Shown piece by piece: positions 1 through 5,144 of a stretch of DNA of 8,089 bases. The notes below the pieces were generated by a model. The model made no database searches, was not told where the DNA came from, and worked only from the letters and a program-made list of their open reading frames with translations. The stretch is from Pseudomonadota bacterium. GTDB lineage: Bacteria; Pseudomonadota; Gammaproteobacteria; Xanthomonadales; Xanthomonadaceae. The position numbers and the translations under genes are program-made. The stretch is taken from positions 1 to 8,089 of the forward strand of contig JAEXTE010000465.1 in the NCBI GenBank assembly GCA_023453655.1. Direction: 5' to 3'. The number at the start of each line of letters is the position of its first letter. The stretch's first letter is position 1.

Positions 1-36
1 AAGGGCCTGCAGGCTGAGGAAGTCCAGGCCGAGTAA
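1..36 (+). CDS. C-terminal tail of a truncated upstream gene
   Basis: The first 36 bases read in frame 1 as KGLQAEEVQAE followed by TAA. A perfect rho-independent terminator begins 37 bases after this stop, in the right orientation, which supports this as the end of a real + strand gene whose body lies outside the window. The tail is short, charged and Glu/Gln-rich, and the family cannot be recognised from it. Strong termination suggests the transcript ends here. Confidence 0.6.
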   Translation, partial: KGLQAEEVQAE

Positions 37-72
37 TTCCGGCGCGACGCGGCAACGCGTCATTTGTACCGG

Positions 73-100
73 AACCCCGGGCGGAAACGCCCGGGGTTTT
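73..100 (+). terminator. Rho-independent terminator of the upstream gene
   Basis: An 11-bp perfect stem (arms 73-83 AACCCCGGGCG and 88-98 CGCCCGGGGTT) closes on a GAAA tetraloop and runs into TTTT at 97-100. The T-run lies on the + strand side, so it ends the transcript of the gene stopping at 36. On the opposite strand there is no comparable T-run. Confidence 0.93.
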
Positions 101-467
101 CTGCGTCTGGGGCACGCTCGGGCAAGATCCGCCGCGACGGACTTGCGCGGGCGCGCCACGCGCGGGCCGCCAGCAGGCAAAAGCGCACCGGGCCGGTCGC
201 GACGGGGGCCGATGGGCGGCGGGAACATCCACAGTGCCGGCCGGCATACGGCGCACGGGTCGGGCGGAACGCCCGGCAGGGAGCTCCCGGACCGTCAAGC
301 CAACACCACGCCTTGGCCGCGCAGCCGATCGCGGCGACGGCGAGTGCGAACGGGCGCAAAGCGGGTCGAAGCGTGGAACCGCAGGCCTTTCGCTGCATCC
401 ATCGACGATCCGGGGCACGGGCGCCCGGGGGGTCGCACGCGGACCGGCGCGGGACCGCCCTGCGCCT
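101..467. other. Non-coding stretch with no recognisable gene
   Basis: Open frames cross this stretch on both strands, but their Arg/Pro/Ala-rich translations look like non-coding frames of high-GC DNA. None has a convincing ribosome binding site or a recognisable domain. No tRNA-like or riboswitch-like fold was seen. It holds the 3' flank of the minus-strand gene ending at 468. GC-rich inverted repeats around 412-432 have no T-run and are not called as a terminator. Confidence 0.6.
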
Positions 468-866
468 CTACCTGCTGCAGTAGCGCGCGACTACCTTGTC
501 CACCACCTGCGGCGGCATCCGGGTAGCGAAGTACGCTTCGTCCACGAGCTGCGTGCCATGCAGCACCCCTCCCTGCCAGCGCGCCGAGCGCGCGGCGCAG
601 TCCAGCGACAGCGTTCCCGCGAAATCGCCGCTCTTGCCGTCGCGGATCACCGTGTACAGGCTGGGCATGGGCTCGTCGAACTCGGTCAGCGGATAGGCAT
701 ACCACTGGTCGAAATACAGGCCGTCGCCCAGCGGCTGCGTGTAGACCAGGTGGGCCGGGTCCAGTTCGGGACGCGCCGCCGGTGGATCGTCCGTGCCCTG
801 CGCCCGGGCCAGCGCAGCCGTCGCCGCCAGGACGATCGCCATCAGCGCGCTGATCCAGCGATCCAT
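468..866 (-). CDS. Small secreted protein, Adhesin_E-like pattern
   Basis: A 132-residue exported protein of unknown function. Residues 1-22 form a typical Sec signal peptide: a short positive start, a hydrophobic core at about 6-20, and cleavage likely after ARA (20-22). The mature part has exactly two cysteines, C90 in TLSLDC and C130 near the C-terminus in VARYC. A middle strand followed by LDC and a C-terminal helix ending in a Cys resembles small secreted Adhesin_E-type proteins (PF16747), where the two cysteines form a disulfide. That resemblance is from memory of the family pattern and is weak. The frame is open upstream to 1190, but the start at 866 is chosen because AGGAG lies five bases before it and it gives a clean signal peptide. 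The stop is TAG. It appears monocistronic. Function cannot be assigned; a periplasmic or surface role is inferred only from export. Confidence 0.78.
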   Translation of the reverse strand: MDRWISALMAIVLAATAALARAQGTDDPPAARPELDPAHLVYTQPLGDGLYFDQWYAYPLTEFDEPMPSLYTVIRDGKSGDFAGTLSLDCAARSARWQGGVLHGTQLVDEAYFATRMPPQVVDKVVARYCSR

Positions 867-871
867 GGGGG

Positions 872-876
872 CTCCT
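872..876 (-). promoter_or_regulatory. Ribosome binding site fixing the start at 866
   Basis: AGGAG on the minus strand, five bases before ATG at 866. It decides between this start and the much longer upstream open frame reaching 1190. Confidence 0.75.
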
Positions 877-1250
877 GCGCAGTCGGGAGCGCGACGATAC
901 ACCGCCGGAGGGCGGTTTGGGCGATGTCCCCCGCACGCGGCTGGAACGATGCGATCCGGCCGCTCAGGGGGAACAGCCAGCGCACGGCGCAGATCGCGAA
1001 ACCGGATGCCGGAACGCCGTTCCGCCTGGTCCGCGCCCGGTCGGTGCGACGCCCGCTGCGTTCGTCCCGTCGATGCACGGCAGAAGGGGGCGCTTCGCCA
1101 CGGATCGCGCCGCACTGCCGGCCGGCCGGCCGGATCCGAGGCGGCTAGGGAGGTCGCTTCGATCGTCTCTTCGCGTCGCTTCGATTGCATCCGTTACCGT
1201 TCTGCACGCGCCACCGCAGCTTGTGTAATGTCCGCATCTCTCTCCGATGG

Positions 1251-1255
1251 AAGGA
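1251..1255 (+). promoter_or_regulatory. Ribosome binding site fixing the start at 1263
   Basis: AAGGA seven bases before ATG at 1263. It supports this start over the in-frame ATG at 1185, which would put 26 polar residues ahead of the signal peptide. Confidence 0.75.
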
Positions 1256-1262
1256 CTCCCCG

Positions 1263-1844
1263 ATGCGCCTCAGGGTTTCCGCGTGCCTGCTGGTCGTGCT
1301 CGGCCTGTGCGCCAGCAGCGTCCCCGCCCATTTCAGCGTGGACATGGCCGATACCCACAAGTCGCGCTATGGACCGGGCGAGATCAAGAGCGCGCCCTGC
1401 GGGCGTCCCGACGGCGAACGCGGCAGCGATGTCTACACCTATTCGCCGGGCGAGACGATCAAGGTCTCGTGGGTGGAATACGTCGGGCACCCCGGCTATT
1501 ACCGCATCGCCTTCGACAGCGACGGGCACGACGATTTCCGCGACCCGGCGAGCATCCGGCCGGCCGGGCGCAGCTGCGGCGTGGGCGAGCCCAACTGCGG
1601 CGCGGGCGGCTTCTACAACAACGCGACGGTGCTGATCGACGACTTCGGCCGGCACGACGACAGCCCGCATGGGAAGCAGTACTCGGTCGACGTCAGGCTG
1701 CCGGACGTGGAATGCGAGCAGTGCACCCTGCAGATCCTCCAGGTCATGACCGAGCACGACAAGGCGCCGTACGATCCGACGGCGGAGAACGCCGACGACC
1801 TCTACCACCAGTGCGTCGACCTGAGACTGCGGCGCGGCGCCTGA
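1263..1844 (+). CDS. Secreted LPMO-like protein (SCE4755 family)
   Basis: A 193-residue exported protein resembling the SCE4755 family of polysaccharide monooxygenase-like proteins. Residues 1-22 are a signal peptide ending SSVPA. Cleavage there makes His23 the first mature residue (HFSVDMAD), the hallmark of a copper histidine brace. A second candidate ligand is His76 in VEYVGHPGYYRIAF. Near the C-terminus YHQCVDLRL (181-189) matches the pattern of the chitin-active AA10 end (FYQAIDV), placing Tyr181 at the axial copper position. The mature chain has six cysteines (46, 105, 112, 151, 154, 184), enough for three disulfides. There is no separate carbohydrate-binding module. If active, it would use copper plus O2 or peroxide to cut a polysaccharide oxidatively outside the cell; substrate and activity are not known from sequence. 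It stands alone on the + strand, convergent with the diguanylate cyclase gene 42 bases downstream. Confidence 0.85.
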   Translation: MRLRVSACLLVVLGLCASSVPAHFSVDMADTHKSRYGPGEIKSAPCGRPDGERGSDVYTYSPGETIKVSWVEYVGHPGYYRIAFDSDGHDDFRDPASIRPAGRSCGVGEPNCGAGGFYNNATVLIDDFGRHDDSPHGKQYSVDVRLPDVECEQCTLQILQVMTEHDKAPYDPTAENADDLYHQCVDLRLRRGA

Positions 1845-1886
1845 CGGATCGTTGTCGCGGGGCCTGGGTCCACCGGCCCGACCGGC

Positions 1887-3116
1887 TCAGGAGGGAGGCG
1901 CCGCGGCCGCCAGCAGGGCAGGCGCGCAGGTGCGCGCAGTATCGATCGCGCACCCCGGGGCCGGGGCTTCCCGTTCCACGCGATTGCGACCGGCGTGCTT
2001 GCCGCGGTACAGCGCGGCGTCGGCCGCCTGCATCGCGCACGCCAGCGACGCCTGGTCGTCGAAGCTGCCGGACACCCCGACGGTGACCGTGCACCGCACC
2101 GGTTCCCCGCCCGGGACCTGCAACATGACCGCGGACGCGATGGCCTGGCGCACGCGTTCGGCCACCTGCAATGCGGTCGCGTCGTCCGCCCCGGGGCAGA
2201 CCGCCGCGAACTCCTCTCCGCCCATGCGGCAGACCAGGTCGTCCCTGCGTACCGCGCCGCGCAGCACGTCGGCCACCGCGCACAGCACGGCGTCGCCGGC
2301 CTGGTGGCCATGCCGGTCGTTGATGCGCTTGAAATGGTCCACGTCGATCAGCAGCAGCCGCGCGCCGGGGTGGGGACGCCGGAAATGCGCGTCGAGCGCC
2401 TCGGTCAGTCCGCGACGATTGAGCAGCTGGGTCAGGGGGTCGCGTGCCGCATTGCCGCGCAACGTGTCGGTCAGGCGGCGCAGTACCAGCCAGATGATCG
2501 ACGGCGGTATGATCGTCGCCAGCGAGCACATGTAGACGTAGAAGACCATCTGGAACCGGGCGTCCATGTTCAATGCCGGCAGCCCGCCAGCCAGCAGCTT
2601 GGCCAGCTTGATCAGGTTCAGTACGCAGATGCCGCCGATCAGGACGGCGAACAGCAGCATCTCGCCGCGAAGATCGCGGGCGAACGTCCGCATGCCCACC
2701 AGCAGCGCCGCCACCATGGCGGCAAAGCACAGCGCGCAGGCGGCCGAGAGCAGGGCGTATCGCGCCACCGATCCCCAGGCCCATTGCACCACGCACTGCA
2801 GGAGCGCATAGCCCACGCCGACCGCGAGCAGGAGCGGCAGCAGGGGCGCGCGCCTGCCGAAGAAGCGTGCGCCGCCCACGCTGTAGGCCACCAGCGCGCC
2901 CAGGGTGAAGGAGTGGTTGACCACGCTCATCCAGCTCCAGCCAGCCGGGCCTTCCAACAGCTGCAGCACGTACGCCGTGCCCAGGACCAGGTTGCCCATC
3001 GCGAAGGCGTCGGTGCCCATCTTCTCGCCACCCAGGCGGCGGCTGATGGCCAGGAACATCACCGTGAAGCTCAGCAGGTACACGCAGAGCATGCCTACGA
3101 GAAGGGTGGCGATCAT
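1887..3116 (-). CDS. Seven-helix membrane diguanylate cyclase (GGDEF)
   Basis: A 409-residue inner-membrane enzyme expected to make cyclic di-GMP from two GTP. The N-terminal half has about seven hydrophobic segments (roughly 1-24, 38-56, 65-86, 90-114, 117-141, 151-175, 188-212). The cytoplasmic GGDEF domain starts at DPLTQLLNRRG (226-236) and runs to about 375. The catalytic loop is GGEEF (299-303), preceded by LLIDVDHFKRIND with metal-binding Asp258. The product-inhibition motif RxxD is present (Arg290-Asp293), five residues before GGEEF, so feedback inhibition is likely. There is no EAL domain. I do not recognise the membrane half as a named sensor domain. The start is uncertain: ATG 3116 begins directly with a hydrophobic helix but lacks a clear Shine-Dalgarno. 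An in-frame ATG at 3188 would add 24 mostly basic and proline-rich residues and also lacks one. The C-terminal tail (381-409) is Ala-rich and probably disordered. Confidence 0.92.
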   Translation of the reverse strand: MIATLLVGMLCVYLLSFTVMFLAISRRLGGEKMGTDAFAMGNLVLGTAYVLQLLEGPAGWSWMSVVNHSFTLGALVAYSVGGARFFGRRAPLLPLLLAVGVGYALLQCVVQWAWGSVARYALLSAACALCFAAMVAALLVGMRTFARDLRGEMLLFAVLIGGICVLNLIKLAKLLAGGLPALNMDARFQMVFYVYMCSLATIIPPSIIWLVLRRLTDTLRGNAARDPLTQLLNRRGLTEALDAHFRRPHPGARLLLIDVDHFKRINDRHGHQAGDAVLCAVADVLRGAVRRDDLVCRMGGEEFAAVCPGADDATALQVAERVRQAIASAVMLQVPGGEPVRCTVTVGVSGSFDDQASLACAMQAADAALYRGKHAGRNRVEREAPAPGCAIDTARTCAPALLAAAAPPS

Positions 3117-3371
3117 CGGCAGTCGGCGTCGGGTTTGGCGGATGCATGGACCGCCCGCGGGCGCGAGCGGCAGGAACGGGCGACGCATCCGTGCGGCGGA
3201 CGATGCGGACAGGACCCGCAACGCGCCAGCCGTCCCGACCGGGACGGCCTTGGACCGGTAACGGCGGCTGCGGCGGGGACTTGAGCCCCTGTCGTGACCC
3301 TGCCGCGCCGAACCGTTTCGTGCCCGGACGGTGTCCCGCGGATACGGATCGTTGCGCAGGCACCAGACGCA
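3117..3371 (-). other. Leader region of the cyclase gene
   Basis: About 255 bases between the terminator at 3372-3399 and the cyclase start. No gene is seen. It should contain the cyclase promoter. A perfect 8-bp hairpin (arms 3229-3236 and 3241-3248, four-base loop GGTC on the minus strand) lies about 113 bases before the start. Another small stem is GGGG/CCCC around 3276-3290. Neither is followed by a T-run, so neither is a simple terminator. Confidence 0.45.
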
Positions 3372-3399
3372 GGAAAGGCGGGCCGAGGCCCGCCTTTCC
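3372..3399 (-). terminator. Terminator after the BON lipoprotein gene
   Basis: A perfect 13-bp inverted repeat (arms 3372-3384 and 3387-3399) with a two-base centre; in practice the innermost pairs open to a small loop. The minus-strand copy ends in CCTTTCC, with only a short T-run. It lies 27 bases beyond the stop of the BON gene and so most likely ends that transcript, separating it from the cyclase gene downstream. Confidence 0.75.
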
Positions 3400-3426
3400 A
3401 TGCAGCATCAACGATGGAGGCTGCGC

Positions 3427-3903
3427 TTACTCCGTAGCGCCGCCCACGGTCAGGCCGCTGGTGTCGACGTTGGTCACGCCCTTGATCTCGCGCGTGATGC
3501 GGGTGGCTTCATCCGCCTGCGCCTGGGTCTCGACCTGGCCACGCAGCGTCACCACGCCATTGAGCGTGTCGACGTTGATGTCGAGGCCGGAGACATCCGA
3601 GTCGGCCAGCAGCGACGACTTCACCTTGGTGGTGATCCAGGTGTCGTCTACCGGCTGGTCGGAATTCTGGCCGTCGCCCAGGCCGGCATCGGCATCGGCG
3701 GTGGCGTCGGTCATCGGCGCCGGGGTCATGGTGTCGGCGGTGGCCGGACCGGCCGGCGCGGTGGCCGGATCCGCCGGCGTGGTGGCCGGGGTCATGTCGG
3801 CGTCGTCGGTCGCGGCCTGGGTATCACGGTCGGCCGAGCAGCCCACGGCAAGGGCGAGCGCGGACGACAGGGCAATGGCGAGGGGAATGCGGGAAGTCTT
3901 CAT
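3427..3903 (-). CDS. BON-domain outer-membrane lipoprotein
   Basis: A 158-residue predicted lipoprotein. The signal sequence ends in the lipobox LAVGC, making Cys22 the lipidated residue. Ser at the next position, with no Asp sorting signal, points to the outer membrane. Residues 25-85 form an Ala/Thr/Pro/Asp-rich linker with repeated ADPAT- and TPAP-like units, probably a disordered tether. A single BON domain spans about 86-153: a helix (TWITTKVKSSLLAD), a strand turn with the typical GVVTLRGQV (116-124), a second helix rich in Ala/Glu, and VTNVDTSGLTV. BON domains occur in OsmY- and DolP-type proteins and are thought to bind phospholipid membranes in envelope stress; here that role is inferred. 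The start at 3903 has GGAG seven bases upstream. A strong hairpin terminator follows the stop. Confidence 0.9.
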   Translation of the reverse strand: MKTSRIPLAIALSSALALAVGCSADRDTQAATDDADMTPATTPADPATAPAGPATADTMTPAPMTDATADADAGLGDGQNSDQPVDDTWITTKVKSSLLADSDVSGLDINVDTLNGVVTLRGQVETQAQADEATRITREIKGVTNVDTSGLTVGGATE

Positions 3904-4025
3904 GGGCGTACTCCGTCAGGTGGGAACGGGCGGAAGTGTGGGGACGCCGCCGTTCACGACGCGTGACCGTCCAGCCTGCGCGTTAAGGCAGTTGACGGAC
4001 GCGTGCAGGTGTCGCGGACGCCCCC
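3904..4025 (-). other. Gap before the BON gene
   Basis: 122 bases between the small basic gene and the BON lipoprotein gene. It contains the BON ribosome binding site (GGAG, 3911-3914). No clear promoter hexamers and no T-tailed terminator hairpin could be identified, so co-transcription of the two genes cannot be excluded. Confidence 0.4.
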
Positions 4026-4169
4026 TCAGGCGCCGCCCTGCCGCTTCTCGGCCTTGTCTCCCGCCCTCGGGTTGGACAGCTTTCCCGGATGCGCCTGCTC
4101 GCGCTTGGGCGGCGGCGATTTCTCCTGGCGCGACTTCCGCATGGTGTCGGGTGTCTGGGGCGTGCCCAT
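4026..4169 (-). CDS. Small basic Lys/Pro-rich protein, 47 residues
   Basis: An unrecognised short gene. It reads MGTPQTPDTMRKSRQ, then a basic proline stretch EKSPPPKREQ (16-25), AHPGKLSNPRAGDKAE (26-41), and ends KRQGGA before TGA. The product is highly charged (about 12 Lys/Arg), has no Cys, no signal peptide and no membrane segment, and is probably cytoplasmic and largely disordered. It is preferred over the other frames here because GGAG lies eight bases before ATG 4169, as in the BON gene, and because the residue composition is balanced (Lys, Glu, Gln, Asp, Asn) instead of the Arg/Ala/Gly bias of shadow frames. It lies between the VOC and BON genes on the same strand. Function is unknown. 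An internal ATG at codon 10 is possible but lacks a good ribosome binding site. Confidence 0.68.
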   Translation of the reverse strand: MGTPQTPDTMRKSRQEKSPPPKREQAHPGKLSNPRAGDKAEKRQGGA

Positions 4170-4177
4170 GGCGGGTA

Positions 4178-4181
4178 CTCC
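4178..4181 (-). promoter_or_regulatory. Ribosome binding site of the 47-residue gene
   Basis: GGAG on the minus strand, eight bases before ATG 4169, inside ACGGAGTAC. The same nine bases occur before the BON lipoprotein start. It is the main support for calling this short gene. Confidence 0.6.
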
Positions 4182-4218
4182 GTGGATGGATGTGCGCCGA
4201 GCCTGCGCCGGTTGCGGT

Positions 4219-4239
4219 CATGCGCATGTGCAGGCCTGC
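4219..4239. repeat. Two adjacent 10-bp palindromes
   Basis: CATGCGCATG at 4219-4228 and GCAGGCCTGC at 4230-4239 are each perfect palindromes, one base apart. They sit in the gap between the VOC gene (stop at 4266) and the 47-residue gene (start at 4169), about 50 bases before that start. They could be a regulator site or chance in GC-rich DNA. There is no T-run, so a terminator is unlikely. Confidence 0.35.
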
Positions 4240-4265
4240 CATCCTTGCTGCCGCCGCGCGACGCG

Positions 4266-4646
4266 CTACTGCCCCGAAGGCGGCTCCCACAGCTCCACCT
4301 TGTTGCCATCCGGGTCGATCACCCAGCCGAACTTGCCCTGTTCGGACGCCTCGGTCCGGTCGAGCACCTGGCAGCCTTCGGCGCGCAGCGCGACCAGCAG
4401 CGCATCGAGGTCCGCCACCCGGAAATTGACCATGAAGCTGGCGGTGCCCGGCGCCATGTAACCGGTGTCCTGTGCGAACGGACTCCAGAGCGTCATCCCG
4501 GGCGGGCTGCCGTCGCCGCCCCACTGGAACATCGCGCCGCCCCAGTCGCCCGTGTCCAGCCCTAGGTGGTCGCGATACCAAGCGCTCAGCGCCTTGGGGT
4601 CGGGCGACTTGAAGAAGATTCCGCCAATGCCGGTGACGCGCTGCAT
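4266..4646 (-). CDS. VOC-fold (glyoxalase/bleomycin-resistance-like) protein
   Basis: A 126-residue cytoplasmic protein with the two-module layout of the vicinal oxygen chelate superfamily. Module one has VTGIGGIFFKSPDPKALSAW (4-23), then YRDHLGL. Module two has the VADLDALLVALRAEG helix (77-91) and the closing FGWVIDPDGNKVELWEPP (106-123), which carries the usual C-terminal Glu ligand (Glu118). Other expected metal ligands are missing: the first strand has Gly where His/Gln is common, and Met72 appears to occupy the fifth-strand His position. A metal-independent binding or unusual lyase role is therefore possible. The open frame extends to 4691, but ATG 4646 is chosen because GGAGGT lies four bases upstream and the fold begins immediately. 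The substrate cannot be inferred. The thioredoxin-like gene lies 63 bases upstream. Confidence 0.88.
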   Translation of the reverse strand: MQRVTGIGGIFFKSPDPKALSAWYRDHLGLDTGDWGGAMFQWGGDGSPPGMTLWSPFAQDTGYMAPGTASFMVNFRVADLDALLVALRAEGCQVLDRTEASEQGKFGWVIDPDGNKVELWEPPSGQ

Positions 4647-4650
4647 GACT

Positions 4651-4656
4651 ACCTCC
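4651..4656 (-). promoter_or_regulatory. Strong ribosome binding site of the VOC gene
   Basis: GGAGGT on the minus strand, four bases before ATG 4646. It is a near-consensus Shine-Dalgarno that sets the start and excludes the longer open frame. Confidence 0.8.
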
Positions 4657-4665
4657 GGTGAAGCA

Positions 4666-4681
4666 GTCCGATCGATCGGAC
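4666..4681. promoter_or_regulatory. 16-bp perfect palindrome, possible operator
   Basis: GTCCGATCGATCGGAC is its own reverse complement over all 16 bases. It lies 20 bases before the VOC start and 10 bases before its Shine-Dalgarno, where a repressor of the dimeric TetR or MarR type would commonly bind. It lacks a T-run and a loop, so it is not a normal terminator. A second inverted repeat, GACCCGG/CCGGGTC (4679-4685 and 4705-4711), overlaps it and reaches the stop codon of the upstream gene; it might act as a 3' stem-loop for that gene. Binding is not demonstrated. Confidence 0.5.
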
Positions 4682-4709
4682 CCGGCCGCATCCGCCCATA
4701 TGTACCGGG

Positions 4710-5144
4710 TCAATCAGGCGATCGTACGCCCATCGTCGCCCGGTATTCGGCGATGGTCTGCGCGGCGGTGGGGTTGGACATCGCCATGCCATTGACGAAC
4801 ACCGCCGGCGCACCGCGCTTGAACACCTCGACGGCGCGATCGATGCCGGCCATCTGCTCGGGCGTCGGGTCCGCCACGTCGAACGCGAACCCGTCGTCCC
4901 TGACCACCGGAATTCCCTGCCGGGCCAGTTCGCCCGCAAGCGCCTCGGTGCGCTGTGCCTGCTCCGACGGGCAGTTGCGCGGCGCCAGCACCAGCACCGC
5001 ACCGGGCGCGATCCCGCCGGGCATCTCGACCGGCACGAAACCGTTCGCGCTGGTGGCCACCCCGGCCAGCGCATCCCGCTCCGGCCACAGCTGGATCGCG
5101 CCATAGGCGGCGCAAGCCAGCATCAGGATCAGCACGATTCGCAT
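4710..5144 (-). CDS. Membrane-anchored thioredoxin-like protein
   Basis: A 144-residue protein with one N-terminal hydrophobic segment (2-20, MRIVLILMLACAAYGAIQLW) that looks like an uncleaved anchor, leaving the rest in the periplasm. The soluble part resembles a glutaredoxin or thioredoxin fold: a strand VLVLAP (50-55), then NCPSEQAQR with Cys58 at the start of a helix, a strand IPVVR (78-82), and GAPAVFVNG (111-119), which looks like the cis-proline loop (Pro113). The usual CxxC is CPSE, so only one thiol remains; this could be a monothiol or a non-catalytic relative. GMAMSNPTAAQ and an EYR helix close the protein. ATG 5144 is chosen, with GAGG five bases upstream; GTG 5150 two codons earlier is possible. 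It is divergent from the lipocalin gene. The redox role is inference. Confidence 0.8.
   Translation of the reverse strand: MRIVLILMLACAAYGAIQLWPERDALAGVATSANGFVPVEMPGGIAPGAVLVLAPRNCPSEQAQRTEALAGELARQGIPVVRDDGFAFDVADPTPEQMAGIDRAVEVFKRGAPAVFVNGMAMSNPTAAQTIAEYRATMGVRSPD

Larger units (their letters stand above)
867..1262. other. Divergent intergenic region
   Basis: About 395 bases between the start of the minus-strand secreted protein and the start of the + strand LPMO-like gene, so it should carry both promoters. No convincing -35/-10 pair could be fixed by eye. Visible structure: a small hairpin with 6-bp arms ACCGCC/GGCGGT around GGAG (901-916), in the likely 5' leader of the minus-strand gene, and a run of four CCGG units at 1118-1133. 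The open frames here give low-complexity Arg-rich translations and are not called. Confidence 0.6.

Noticed and set aside
60..398. 112-residue minus-strand frame with a somewhat hydrophobic start
   Set aside because: It runs through the strong terminator at 73-100, lacks a good ribosome binding site, and its translation is shadow-like (Arg/Ala/Pro/Cys bias).
468..1190. 240-residue minus-strand frame including the small secreted protein
   Set aside because: The upstream 108 residues are Arg/Ala/Pro-rich without a domain, and the internal ATG at 866 has AGGAG and starts a clean signal peptide.
1859..1879. GGGCC/GGCCC inverted repeat between the convergent LPMO-like and cyclase genes as a bidirectional terminator
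   Set aside because: The stem is only five pairs and no T-run follows on either strand.
1995..3284. 429-residue + strand frame opposite the cyclase gene
   Set aside because: His/Gln/Arg-rich antisense shadow of a high-GC gene. The minus strand encodes an obvious GGDEF protein.
3260..3310. Possible tRNA or cyclic di-GMP riboswitch before the cyclase
   Set aside because: A GGGG/CCCC stem and some GC-rich pairing are present, but no cloverleaf, T-loop or GEMM core (GGGCAAACC-like and GGGGTTACC-like elements) could be aligned.
3983..4309. 108-residue minus-strand frame across the VOC to BON gap
   Set aside because: It overlaps the end of the VOC gene, is Arg/Ser/Pro-rich and has no ribosome binding site. 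The 47-residue frame in the same region is better supported.
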